From positions 3,162,001-3,226,000 of the forward strand of contig CM106586.1 of NCBI GenBank assembly GCA_048013815.1: a stretch of 64,000 nt of DNA. The letters are read 5' to 3'. Origin of the DNA: Setoptus koraiensis. Taxonomy: Eukaryota > Arthropoda. A model generated the notes under the pieces. That model saw nothing but the letters and a program-made list of their open reading frames with translations, did not search any database and was not told the origin of the DNA. Every line of letters begins with the position of its first letter. Positions within the stretch are counted from its first letter, which is position 1. Below are positions 23,211-32,230 of this stretch, piece by piece. The position numbers and the translations under genes were made by a program.

Positions 23211-23882
23211 ATGCATCTATTCAATGTCATCAGCATTGCTCTTGGAGCTCTTATGCTGGCCATGAGTTTCAACTCTTCAATGGTCACGGGGCAGGAACGA
23301 TTTTTGGAACAAATCAGGACGATCAATTATCAAGTTGAGAAATGGTACAGCAACGAACGCTGGAACAATCAGATCGTGAATCTCAAAGAGATCGCTGACA
23401 GAGGTGCCAGCAGTACGGCTCATATACAAAGTGAGAGTCGTCATTGGCCAAGATCAATGATGAAAATATTACAAGTAGCTACAGGAAGACCTACCATGAT
23501 GAGGATTGAGATGGTGAAGGTCGCTCGTTTTATTTCTGGTATGCATCTAGGCCATGAGAACAGGAAGGCAGAATTTAAAGATAATTTCAACAAATATATA
23601 AAAGAAAACCGCCGATCAAAAGAATTGTGCAAACATTTCTTTGGGCGGAACAAACCCATCGAATATCTTCTGAGGATAGCTAAGGAGGACAATGTTGACG
23701 ATGAACAGTTCAAAAGGCTTGTTATTACTAGTAGCGAGCCCATCGCACCATTTTATTCTGCCGCAATAATCTGTCGACTAATTACTGGGAGAGTATTTGA
23801 TCTGCCCCATGCAGACCAATTTGAATGGTCAAAAAATGCCGAGGACAGGTTTAGGGCATGGCCCTATCCTTTCGATCCTTAA
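23211..23882 (+). CDS. Small secreted protein, family unknown (intact copy)
   Basis: 223 aa in one exon. The ATG at 23211 is chosen because it opens a signal peptide (MHLFNVISIALGALMLAMSF, cleavage near residue 27); an in-frame TTG further upstream is unlikely to be used. The mature part is helical and charged (about 195 aa, one cysteine pair KELCKH and IICRLI), ending WPYPFDP. A broken copy lies at 27480-27770 and a remnant at about 24091-24260, so this is a small local family. The two longer copies are nearly identical through the signal peptide and the next 50 residues and stop matching at ACAAAG, where this copy has a possible donor (GTGAGA); the frame stays open for 150 more codons, so I keep a single exon. 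Function unknown. Confidence 0.7.
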   Translation: MHLFNVISIALGALMLAMSFNSSMVTGQERFLEQIRTINYQVEKWYSNERWNNQIVNLKEIADRGASSTAHIQSESRHWPRSMMKILQVATGRPTMMRIEMVKVARFISGMHLGHENRKAEFKDNFNKYIKENRRSKELCKHFFGRNKPIEYLLRIAKEDNVDDEQFKRLVITSSEPIAPFYSAAIICRLITGRVFDLPHADQFEWSKNAEDRFRAWPYPFDP

Positions 23883-24090
23883 TCTCGATATCGATGAGAA
23901 GCTGTGCAAATAATGATAAACTTCTCGGACACTCCAATTTGCAGCAAATTACCGCATTGCTACCGGATTATCGAAAAAAATACACATAGAATTTAACCAC
24001 AGAAGCCTCCTATGATATTGCAAGTGGGAACTCCGAAATAAAAAGTGTCGCTATCTATTCCTGATAAACTTGCTTCTATCGATTCCAATA

Positions 24091-24260
24091 ATGTGTCTCT
24101 TCGAAGTCATCAGCATCGCACCTGAGGCTTTCATGCTAGTCATTAGTATGGACGAAATAGGACATGATTGTCCAACATTATCGATAATAGATGAATTGTA
24201 GTTGATGATGCAGATTAATAGAAGAATCGATCAGCAAAAGTACAAAAAAATTATTCCCAT
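24091..24260 (+). pseudogene. Remnant of the small secreted protein gene
   Basis: ATGTGTCTCTTCGAAGTCAT and what follows parallels the start of the intact copy at 23211 (MCLFEVISIAPEAFMLVIS against MHLFNVISIALGALMLAMS). It soon runs into a stop, and only patchy similarity remains up to about 24260. Clearly non-functional. Confidence 0.6.
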
Positions 24261-24549
24261 ACTATCGCAACGTGGGTCCGGATAAAGAAACGGAACTGCC
24301 AGCTCATGATGGCGTTAAAGAATCGACATCAGAATGCCAATACCAGTTTGAAAATGAAACGAGCTTCGCTATATGAAGTGTAAATAGTGGCAGGTACGAA
24401 CCTCGAGTCCCTAGTTATTTCACTAAGGAGGCGAGTTTTAAGAAGCACAAGAAAAACATTTCCAAAGTTTTGTACCGGAATTCCAGATACTATTTAAAAA
24501 TAGACTTTCAAGCGCAACTCTGAAATGTAGAGAGCTTCTCGATCTCTAG

Positions 24550-24558
24550 TATAAATAG
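24550..24558 (+). promoter_or_regulatory. TATA box of the second membrane protein gene
   Basis: TATAAATAG lies 187 bp upstream of the ATG at 24737. An older, mutated copy (TGTAAATAG) lies at 24379-24387. Confidence 0.45.
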
Positions 24559-24736
24559 CGACATATATGAACCTCGAAGCCGCAGTTATTGTATCTAGAA
24601 AGGTAAGCTTCCTTTGCACGATAAGTATTTTTCCCACAAATCGAGTAAAATTCGAGTCATAGAGGAAGCTCCTTTCCAGTTAATTTGTGACCAGAAAAAA
24701 TATAAAAATAAGAAACTCTGAAAGCATAACAGCAAA

Positions 24737-26212
24737 ATGGCTCAACTGAAACTGCTCGCTATTGTTTACGTGATATGTGCTTGTCTAACTTACTCTTCTG
24801 ACGCTGAAGTGATTAGCAAAGATAGATGCGTTTCCTCGGTGAAAGCAATAGATACGATTCCTGCATTTCTGCAGTTCGCAGAGATAGCGCTCGAAAACGA
24901 TAACATGTATGGATTGAGCAAGGAAAAAAGTGCGATTCTCAACAGGTGTATTCGCAGTGTAAATGGTTTCGATGATATCCGGGCGTTGAAGGAAATTGTT
25001 CAACAAGCTGGCACGCGTCATTCTGTGTGCGAGCCCGACTTTGCAGATGAATTGTTGCAATTTCACAAACAGTTAAAAGCTAATGCCAGTCATGGTAAAT
25101 ATTTCAAACGCATACAAAAGAAGAATAGATTGGCTCGCTTTTTCCGACTTCTAGCTGGTCAAGTTGCTCTGACTTGTAAGAAATCTTTGGCGGAAAAACT
25201 ACAATCGGCAGAGAATAGTAATCCTGTTTTAGTAGAGAGTCTAGACAGAGTGATTGCCATGTCAGAGGCGAAAAAGACAAAACTTGATGAGAGCCACATC
25301 AAGGATCTTTCGAAAAGCACGCGCAAGCTGCTGAGTATTGCCATGAAATACACCCCCGATGTGTTTACAAAAGTAGAAAATCTCATACTGACTGAATCAC
25401 TGAAACCCACACACGATTCCGAGTTTTCCATGTCTATGACATTGAATACGCAGAGTATGATAGACGAGTTTGTAGCAAGCAGAAGAGCGTGCAACCTTAT
25501 CGAACAATTCGCTCAGAGCTCGATATACACGACTTCTCGGTTGGCCTGGAAAGGATATTTGGCCCGAAACGATGCTGAAAGCTTAGATAGAAGCCTGAGC
25601 AGCGATCCGATGGTCCAGAAATGGATCAAAGCCGTTCAATTCTGTCAAGGTGTTCTGCTCATAGAAGCCAGAGTCGATTTAGAGGAAGATGTGAAAGAAA
25701 AAATGGACAAAGCGATGTTGAATGACGAAAATTTATTCACTGTCAACCTGGACAAGAAAAAAAAATCGAGGCGACCGGTGCACAAATTCGAGCAAGCTGA
25801 CAACTTCAATTCTTTCGATACAGATATCGAATGTTACACGCAAACAAGCGGAGTTACCGGATGGCTGCAGAGACGCTTGGGTAGCAAGGCTGAACTCGCA
25901 GTGTCGCAAATATTCAAAGTCAATGTTCTTGACGAATCAATTAGGCGATCGTTGGCCGAAGATCAGGATGACCCCGAGAGTGCAGTTCAATTCGGCTCTA
26001 TTGTAGGCTATGGTGGCGTTGTAGGATATCCTTTAAGTCATCCCATGCCCGTAGCCAATCAAGCAACCACGCACGTCGCTCACCATTCTCATCATTTCCT
26101 GGGTCTTGGCAAAGGTGGTTTGATAGCTTTGATTGTTATTCTGAGCGTTATTGTTGCAGCAGTGGTTTACATGTTTTGCAAAGCACGCGCTGGTCGTGAA
26201 GACGACTATTAA
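24737..26212 (+). CDS. Seven-cysteine type I membrane protein (second paralogue)
   Basis: 491 aa in one exon: signal peptide (about 1-23, LLAIVYVICACLTYSSDAE), ectodomain, short Gly/His-rich juxtamembrane segment (VAHHSHHFLGLGKGG), membrane span (LIALIVILSVIVAAVVYMF) and a short tail KARAGREDDY. It pairs along its whole length with the gene at 11979-13694. Shared blocks are NRCIRSVN, SVCEPDF, RLLAGQVALTCKKSL, RLAWKGYLA, KAVQFCQGVL and ECYT, with the same seven ectodomain cysteines. The cytoplasmic tail is acidic, where the other copy's is basic, and the Gly-rich stalk is absent. The neighbourhood is copied too (reductase relic just downstream). No known family recognised. Confidence 0.8.
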   Translation: MAQLKLLAIVYVICACLTYSSDAEVISKDRCVSSVKAIDTIPAFLQFAEIALENDNMYGLSKEKSAILNRCIRSVNGFDDIRALKEIVQQAGTRHSVCEPDFADELLQFHKQLKANASHGKYFKRIQKKNRLARFFRLLAGQVALTCKKSLAEKLQSAENSNPVLVESLDRVIAMSEAKKTKLDESHIKDLSKSTRKLLSIAMKYTPDVFTKVENLILTESLKPTHDSEFSMSMTLNTQSMIDEFVASRRACNLIEQFAQSSIYTTSRLAWKGYLARNDAESLDRSLSSDPMVQKWIKAVQFCQGVLLIEARVDLEEDVKEKMDKAMLNDENLFTVNLDKKKKSRRPVHKFEQADNFNSFDTDIECYTQTSGVTGWLQRRLGSKAELAVSQIFKVNVLDESIRRSLAEDQDDPESAVQFGSIVGYGGVVGYPLSHPMPVANQATTHVAHHSHHFLGLGKGGLIALIVILSVIVAAVVYMFCKARAGREDDY

Positions 26213-26229
26213 CGTTTCGTCGAGGGCAA

Positions 26230-26592
26230 TTAATAGATCATTAGAGCAGGTGAATTTTTTGTGGTGAACGGGCGCAAAATGTCGCAGCCATGATACAGTT
26301 TTCTCTTCAAAACAGTAGAAAATACAACAAATATAATATCTTCTATGTTATTATGCTACTGTTAAGGTTGTACAAAGAAATCGCTGCTGTGTCACATTTG
26401 CTATAAAGCACTAACATTTGTTTCTATCTACAGGATGAAATCGACACGTAGGCAGGGAAAATTTTTGGCATGTAGAAGCTCAATCTGTTGGCCAAGGCGG
26501 GTTTGCCAGGGCAAGCCGATACTGTCTTAGGAACTTTGATGGATGAACGCAACATCTTGCATGGGGGTGCCTTTATACTGGTGGTTATCAGC
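26230..26592 (-). pseudogene. Decayed copy of the fatty acyl-CoA reductase 3' part
   Basis: Plus-strand sequence here aligns with 14617-15182 of the intact reductase, covering part of exon 3, intron 2, exon 2, intron 1 and the 3' end of exon 1. Anchors include CATTAGAGCAGGTG, GTGGTGAACGGGCGCA, ACATTTGTTTCT, GATGAAATCGACA and CTTAGGAACTTTGATGG. It has many substitutions and deletions, and the exon 1 donor is changed (GATACTGTCTTA for GATACTCACTTA). The 5' two thirds of the gene are missing. It lies directly after the second membrane protein gene, in the same order and orientation as the intact pair. Confidence 0.85.
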
Positions 26593-27060
26593 TAATAATA
26601 GTCAAGCGCAGCTAGATAACGGTGGAGAAAAATCGGGGTACGAATGGCGAAGACGACCAGTTTGGGATGATGCATTAGTCGTTGTTGCGCAACGATCATT
26701 ATGATATTCAACTTAAACGATGCAAAATTAATCGTGCCATCGGCAGTTGCATGTACAATGCTTTGTTGTATGTGACAACAACTTCATGATTATTATGATG
26801 GCTGGCAGTTATGACGCCCGCGTGCGATTGAGCTCGCTTCCATGGAGCTTGTCTGCGAGCACGTCGTCCAATACGATCCGATGATGGATGTCGCACGCAA
26901 TTTCCGCTCACAATTTACACCAGCATACACTCTAAACAAGCGTCTCTAAATGTGCCAGATTACGTTTCAAATCATCTCAACTCTTTGGTTCCTAATTTGT
27001 TTCATATAGTCTCGTTCCTTTTCTCAGTTTTAACTACCTCTATTATGTCGGCAAAAGATT
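26593..27060. repeat. Duplicated non-coding segment
   Basis: 26605-26930 aligns with 18270-18605 (anchors GACGGTGGAGAAAAA / AACGGTGGAGAAAAA and CAGTTATGACGCCCGCGTGC). 26938-27060 aligns with 20036-20170 (CAAGCGTCT, then CCTAATTTGTTTCAT). The source segments are 1.4 kb apart in the first block but adjacent here, so this copy has lost the material between them. Confidence 0.8.
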
Positions 27061-27479
27061 GTATAGCAATTTTCCGTGTTTTTATCTATCAGTGGCTATA
27101 GAGACTGTTCAACAAGAGATATTTTCAGAGGTTGTTTCAGCCAGAATAATTGTTTTCGGAATAAAATTTCGGAAAATATTTGGAATATTAACAATCATCA
27201 TCAAGCGAGATCTATTCATCACGCGAACCTTTCATAACAGTAAGCGTTGCCAGCATTGTCAGCCCGCATTGATGAAAAATTGGTCTAATAATAAACTTTC
27301 TAGAAGAGACAGTCGCTAAAAGAATGTTTATTTACACTGGATTTCAAAAAAAAATATTTATGGACTGTCTCCACAGAATCCGGCCAATCGAACACTCATT
27401 AATGCTTTTTAACATATTGCGAACGAAATAAATTTATTTTTATTTATGCTTGATTCGCGTGCTCTGTTTAATTTCGAAT

Positions 27480-27770
27480 ATGCATCTATTCAATGTGATC
27501 AGTATTGCTCTTGGAGCTCTTATGCTGGCCATGAGTTTCAACTCTTCAATGGTCACAGGACAGGAACCATTTTTGGAACAAATCAGGACGATCAATCGTC
27601 AAGTTGAGGAATGGTACAACAAAGAAAGATGGAGCAATCTGATGATGAATCTCAAAGAGATCGCTGACGCTGGTGCGAGCAGTGAGGCTCAGACACAAAG
27701 TTGGGGTTCAGGTTTAACTACTATCGACATGCGCATTCATTTTTTGTGCATCACACCTACTCTACTGTAG
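27480..27770 (+). pseudogene. Truncated copy of the small secreted protein gene
   Basis: 96 codons from the ATG at 27480. The first 75 or so match the intact copy at 23211 almost exactly (same signal peptide, then QEPFLEQIRTINRQVEEWYN). After ACACAAAG the two diverge completely and a stop follows about 20 codons later. The upstream 120 bp also match. It is either a 3'-truncated pseudogene or, less likely, a shorter secreted peptide that is still expressed. Confidence 0.65.
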
Positions 27771-28308
27771 AATGCCAGGGACACATTGTTTCAAACTGGA
27801 CTTATTTATCAAGGAAAAGGCCCCCAGATAAAAAATCAAGAGGAACTATCCTTTCAGTTAAAAAAAAAACGACGACCGAAACGCTTTTCAAACGAACTAT
27901 CACCTTGCTAACAAATACTTAGGTTGCTAAACTGGAGACTCTATGTCACGTTCACTCCAAGAGGTTTCTTATCGTTACGAAAGCAATGAAATGGATGGCC
28001 TTTGACCAGATCGAAGCACTCAATAGATCATATGATTGAATGACGAATTATGGAATGGCCTCATATGCCGATCTTTCGAGCGTTAGCTTGAACGTTGAGT
28101 TGCGCAAGTTTCTTTGGGAAAACCTAAAAAATTAATGAAATTATTTTATTATTCTTAGTATATCTGAAATTAATATCTCTATATATTCACCATATTCGAA
28201 TGGCTGGACTTCTACTGAGCCCGCAGGGGCCCGGCATGAGTGAGCAGCCTTCAGGAAGATATCTCGACTCAGCTAACAAAAGCAAGTTTTGTTCTTTGGT
28301 TGAATCAA
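27771..28308. other. Intergenic, nothing recognised
   Basis: A+T-rich spacer between the truncated secreted-protein copy and a convergent membrane-protein gene; no gene or repeat seen. Confidence 0.5.
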
Positions 28309-28878
28309 TCAAAACTCGAATCTAGAGTATTTTTCCTGTGTCGTACGCAAGCAGCTATGCTTTATCAACCTGTGCATTTCGCTGAATTGTTCTTCATTTT
28401 TTATCTCCATTCTATCAAACATTCTCATGGTGTCCTTGTGGCTATAGTGAGCCATTGCAATTATCACTAGGATGACAAAGAAAGCTAAAAAGGCCAAGAA
28501 AGGCTTGTTGCTGTTGCGATGATTTTCGGGGTCAGAAATTTCGCGTTGAACATAGTTTCCAGCTAATGACTTTCCTGGAAGCAAACTTACATCGGGCTTG
28601 GTAGAAATTGCTGACGTCGTCTTTAGTTGAAAAGATTTCGTTGAATCGTTGCTACGAAAAATGTTCCACGTTGAACATTTTGGACAACGGAGCCATAGTC
28701 TGTTGCTCTCCGATGGTGCTGTTGCTGATCTAATTAAAACGGAAGCGAACTCGCACTTTCTTTTCTTGGCTCGCTGGATCAATTTATTTGCATTGAGTTC
28801 TCCGGAAGAGTCCCGAATCTCAATGCTGAACTCAGTTGCTGATATTGTCTTGTTGTCTGGCTCCATTTCAATGGTCAT
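28309..28878 (-). CDS. Small single-pass membrane protein, family unknown
   Basis: 189 aa from the ATG at 28878, without introns. It has no signal peptide. A charged N-terminal half holds a CxxC pair (RCPKCSTWNIF), then comes one membrane segment (about residues 126-146, FLAFLAFFVILVIIAMA) and a charged, probably helical tail (MFDRMEIKNEEQFSEMHRL). The plan (cytosolic head, one span, helical stalk) resembles the N-terminal third of the two protease homologues just downstream, and PENH precedes the span in all three, but sequence similarity is too weak to claim kinship. No function can be assigned. Confidence 0.55.
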   Translation of the reverse strand: MTIEMEPDNKTISATEFSIEIRDSSGELNANKLIQRAKKRKCEFASVLIRSATAPSESNRLWLRCPKCSTWNIFRSNDSTKSFQLKTTSAISTKPDVSLLPGKSLAGNYVQREISDPENHRNSNKPFLAFLAFFVILVIIAMAHYSHKDTMRMFDRMEIKNEEQFSEMHRLIKHSCLRTTQEKYSRFEF

Positions 28879-29551
28879 TGATTGGAAATGCCTTGGGTTA
28901 TATTATAGGCAATTATATCCGTAGAGTTGATGATAATATGGTCGAGTATAAACTCGAGATGGTATCAATTTCAAGCAAACTATCTCGCTGTGCAGTGAAT
29001 ATATAATGGTGCAGTCTTCTATTGTACTCTCAACCTCCGGGCCGATCTCTCGTTATTTTGTAGCCATCGATACAAATGAAGATAAGCAAAGACATCATTA
29101 TTACAATGAATCGAACTATTCAAGACATTGTTATCGGCATAGTTTGTGTGTCCTTAAACTGATTATTTTAGAATAGGAATTACCACTGAAAAAAGATATG
29201 CCGAGCTCTGGTTGTGAATTTCCAGTTTTAGCATTTTGATGGAGTGAAGTGATTTGTGTTTTATCAGTGTGATCTCTGGATATTCATCAAATGCAAATAC
29301 AGATCGTGCTTTTGCAGATGGGCGGTTTGTCTCAAAACAGATGAAATCTGACCGAAATCACTGTGTCGCATCATCAAATTTTGGTAAGAGCAGTCAACTT
29401 GTTTGCAACATCGATTGTTTATTAGTGTTCATTATGATAAGATTTATAATTGTAATTGAAGAATGACCGGCGGCACATACACCAGGATGCATTCTTACCA
29501 CCGATATATCTGATACCGATCAATTATTGTTGGTATATCTTGAGTCTAATA
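28879..29551. other. Intergenic, nothing recognised
   Basis: Spacer between the small membrane protein and the first protease homologue, both on the minus strand. CGAGTATAAACTCGAG near 28944 is a small near-palindrome containing a TATA-like core; no other feature seen. Confidence 0.45.
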
Positions 29552-31396
29552 TTAAGGTCTATCGCGTGGATCCGACTTAATAACTGCATCTATCCAATCT
29601 CTGTAGTACGATATATCAGTGTAAACCCCGGGAACGTCGGTTTGGTCACAGCTAAGCCGCGAGGCCAACCCCTTGAGAACAATCGTGTTAGTTTGATTAT
29701 CTAGACAGTAGAGGCCAGATCCTCCGTTACCCTTGCAGGCATCGCGACCCGATTCTCCTCCAGCACAAATCTCTCCTTGACCAATGGGAGTATTTAGTTT
29801 AGCTCGACAATCGTCTCTTGGAATCAGAGGCAACGACACATCTTCGAAGGTATCAGTGAATATTCTGGGGTACATATTTAGAAAATTGACTTTAAATCTT
29901 TCTAGGGGAGAAATATCTCTTATAGGCACAAAGCAACGTTGTCCAACAAAGGTTTGCGAGCTATTTGCCATGGCAACTGGTGTGACATTTTGTATTTGCG
30001 TATGTATATGCTTGAACCCTGGCATCTCTTCCCTGTTATATATATTCCGTTTCTGTTCCTTGATGATTTTTCCCAACCTAACTATCGCAATATCCATTTT
30101 GGAGGCCCTCAATAAACTTTTCGGTCGATATGATTGGTGTTTCTCATAATAGATACTATCTACGGCAACAGGTGAGTTTGTTTGTTCCTCTGACTCTCCA
30201 TATTTTCTAGAGAATATGCTTCGAGTACTATAGAAGGCACCTCTGGGTTCGCCAGATTTTCTGAACGTTCTCAGCACGACAATTATCGACCCGTTGTTGT
30301 GTTTCAGTCGATCAAAACAGTGCGCGGCAGTAACAACATATTCCGGATGAATCAGAGTGGCCCCACAAAGATAATCGGCGTATCGGGTCAAATTCGAGAT
30401 GGCGTGGCCCTTGTTTGGAATGTACGACATCCACAAAGTAGCGTGTGCCGAATATTCGTCCAGTGACGTAATCAGATGATTATATTTTGGTTTGATGATG
30501 ATACTATGCATAGCACTGGAGTTTCGTGCTACAACTGGGGCCGCCTTGTTTCCGTTTTCATCACGTGATTTATCAAGATCATGATGGAGCCGTGACGAAT
30601 TCCTACTCCGGATACCTGGTCTGACTGGTAAAAACCGGGGACGTGCTGGATGGGGTCCCTCTTCCAAGGGAATTTCCGTGGTAGAGTGATTCGTCGTTTC
30701 GACGACAGAAGCTATGGAATCTACTTTTTCTGTGTATTTTCTCCTCAAAGGTACAAATCCAACCGAATACTTAGGTTCGTTGTCATCGAGCACTTTGTAA
30801 AAGGAGGTCTCTGGTTTTATCTCACTAGAGACTTCAAACGTTCCCCTCAGGGCAGGTCTTGATAATTGCAAAGAATGTTGACTTTTTCGGAAATGGTTGT
30901 CAATTGTTGCATGGCTGTCGGGCTGATTGACGCTGATCGCATGAAATGCTCTCGGATTGTGATTGGTGTATTTTTGTGTTAGCTCTTCAATATGATCTAA
31001 ACGGGTGTTCATTACCTCAATCATTTTGATTGATGCCTTCAAACTGCTCCAAAACATCAACAAGCATATCGATAATAGAAACAACACCAACCAGATACTG
31101 TTGGGCAAGACCAACTTCCTGGTAATGATCACTGTTTCGGTGGGCTTCTCTTTTGTATCGCCGTTGTTTGTTTTACTTTCAACATGGCTCAACAGGTTTA
31201 GATTTTTCTTCTTATTATTATTGACCGAGATCCACGATGAAATGCTTGGCCACCTAATGGCTGACTGTTTTTGTTCATCACATTTGTTGCCAGTCATCTG
31301 TACTGTTGTTGGCATATAAACCGGTGGAGGTAGCATGGGCAATTCATGATTCTCTGGATCGTCGTTTATTAAGTGTTGATTGAGCGAATGTGACAT
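29552..31396 (-). CDS. Type II membrane serine protease homologue (copy 1)
   Basis: 614 aa from the ATG at 31396. Order: short cytosolic part, membrane span (SIWLVLFLLSICLLMFWSSL), long Ser/Thr/Asn-rich stem, then an S1 trypsin-like domain. The His site (VVTAAHCFDRL) and Asp site (MDIAIVRLGK) are kept, but the serine site reads DACKGNGGSGLYC where GDSGGPL is expected, so the catalytic Ser is Gly. The IVGG activation site is replaced by HLITSLDEY. It is therefore probably an inactive protease homologue. Compared with copy 2 (32231-34282), the first 60 or so codons are lost: the original start is gone and the remaining N-terminal similarity sits in another frame. Near the C-terminus ASWGISCGQ has become ASRLSCDQ. 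Intronless. It may be a partly decayed but still open gene. Confidence 0.8.
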   Translation of the reverse strand: MSHSLNQHLINDDPENHELPMLPPPVYMPTTVQMTGNKCDEQKQSAIRWPSISSWISVNNNKKKNLNLLSHVESKTNNGDTKEKPTETVIITRKLVLPNSIWLVLFLLSICLLMFWSSLKASIKMIEVMNTRLDHIEELTQKYTNHNPRAFHAISVNQPDSHATIDNHFRKSQHSLQLSRPALRGTFEVSSEIKPETSFYKVLDDNEPKYSVGFVPLRRKYTEKVDSIASVVETTNHSTTEIPLEEGPHPARPRFLPVRPGIRSRNSSRLHHDLDKSRDENGNKAAPVVARNSSAMHSIIIKPKYNHLITSLDEYSAHATLWMSYIPNKGHAISNLTRYADYLCGATLIHPEYVVTAAHCFDRLKHNNGSIIVVLRTFRKSGEPRGAFYSTRSIFSRKYGESEEQTNSPVAVDSIYYEKHQSYRPKSLLRASKMDIAIVRLGKIIKEQKRNIYNREEMPGFKHIHTQIQNVTPVAMANSSQTFVGQRCFVPIRDISPLERFKVNFLNMYPRIFTDTFEDVSLPLIPRDDCRAKLNTPIGQGEICAGGESGRDACKGNGGSGLYCLDNQTNTIVLKGLASRLSCDQTDVPGVYTDISYYRDWIDAVIKSDPRDRP

Positions 31397-32230
31397 GCTG
31401 TTGAAATCAAATTTCTCCGTTTCGTCTGTCGTATTCGTCTTCTCCAACTTTGCAATACACTATACGATGCAATTCATTCACGCTGGCTGATATCGACTCA
31501 TCCGTTCTAGTTGCCTAGTAATTTTAAGTGGGACGTTGATTAATTGTGGCTGCAAATATTGTAATTTTTGAAATATATTGCTTGCAAAGTTTGTATGCTT
31601 GAAATGATGGCTTCCTGAAAAACGTAACAATTGTTATAGTTGAATGTTTTTGATGCTTTTTGATTGTACTAGAAGTGAATCGTAAGAACGGAAATATCCC
31701 TGATCAGCGACTCACTCTTTATATGACTCACCCGAATACCAATCATATCGTAATATTTCTGTGTTGCTCTTATTTGTTCTTTGTTCTTTCAGATTCATAA
31801 TTTAGATAACAATAACATATCACATGATCATGAAGTAGCTATGAGATCTCAATCAATCGATCTAGATACGCAACATCTGCATAAGCAAAAAATTTTTTGT
31901 TTAGATCAATCCTGAGTCAATTTTTAGTGAAACACACGCCATTCATATGATTTCCATACTTATGGTAATTATTAGTAGTTATAACTTATTGCACGAAAGA
32001 AGATCTCTTATTGAACCACTAGCTGATTCGATGTCTAGTGGTCTAGATATTATCATTGGATCATTCTCATTGCTTTTATTGTGCTAATATTCAGGCAATC
32101 GAACATTCAAAAACTATTACAGCACTACAATATGCAGAGAATCTAAATGAGCGAAAGACCTCGAAATTATAGCACGCTGTCATCTTCAAATGGTCTGCAT
32201 GCCGGTTTTTCCTAAGTCTAATCTCTAAGA
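31397..32230. other. Spacer between the two protease homologues
   Basis: The part nearest copy 1 (31447-31620) still resembles the N-terminal coding and 5' leader sequence of copy 2 (for example TGCAAATATTG and GCTTCCTG motifs). The rest is A+T-rich with no recognised feature. Confidence 0.5.
31717..31725 (-). promoter_or_regulatory. TATA-like box upstream of protease homologue copy 1
   Basis: CATATAAAG on the minus strand in the context GAGTCATATAAAGAGTGAGT, which matches the copy 2 promoter (GAGTTATATAAAGGGAGAGA). It lies about 320 bp upstream of the ATG used, because the original start has been lost. Confidence 0.4.

Larger units (their letters stand above)
23883..24736. other. Intergenic with a duplicated promoter-like module
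   Basis: Besides the remnant at 24091, two related modules follow each other: about 24379-24440 (TGTAAATAGTGG, then ACGAACCTCGAG) and about 24550-24612 (TATAAATAGCGA, then ATGAACCTCGAAG). They flank a spacer of about 110 bp and precede the gene at 24737. Confidence 0.5.
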
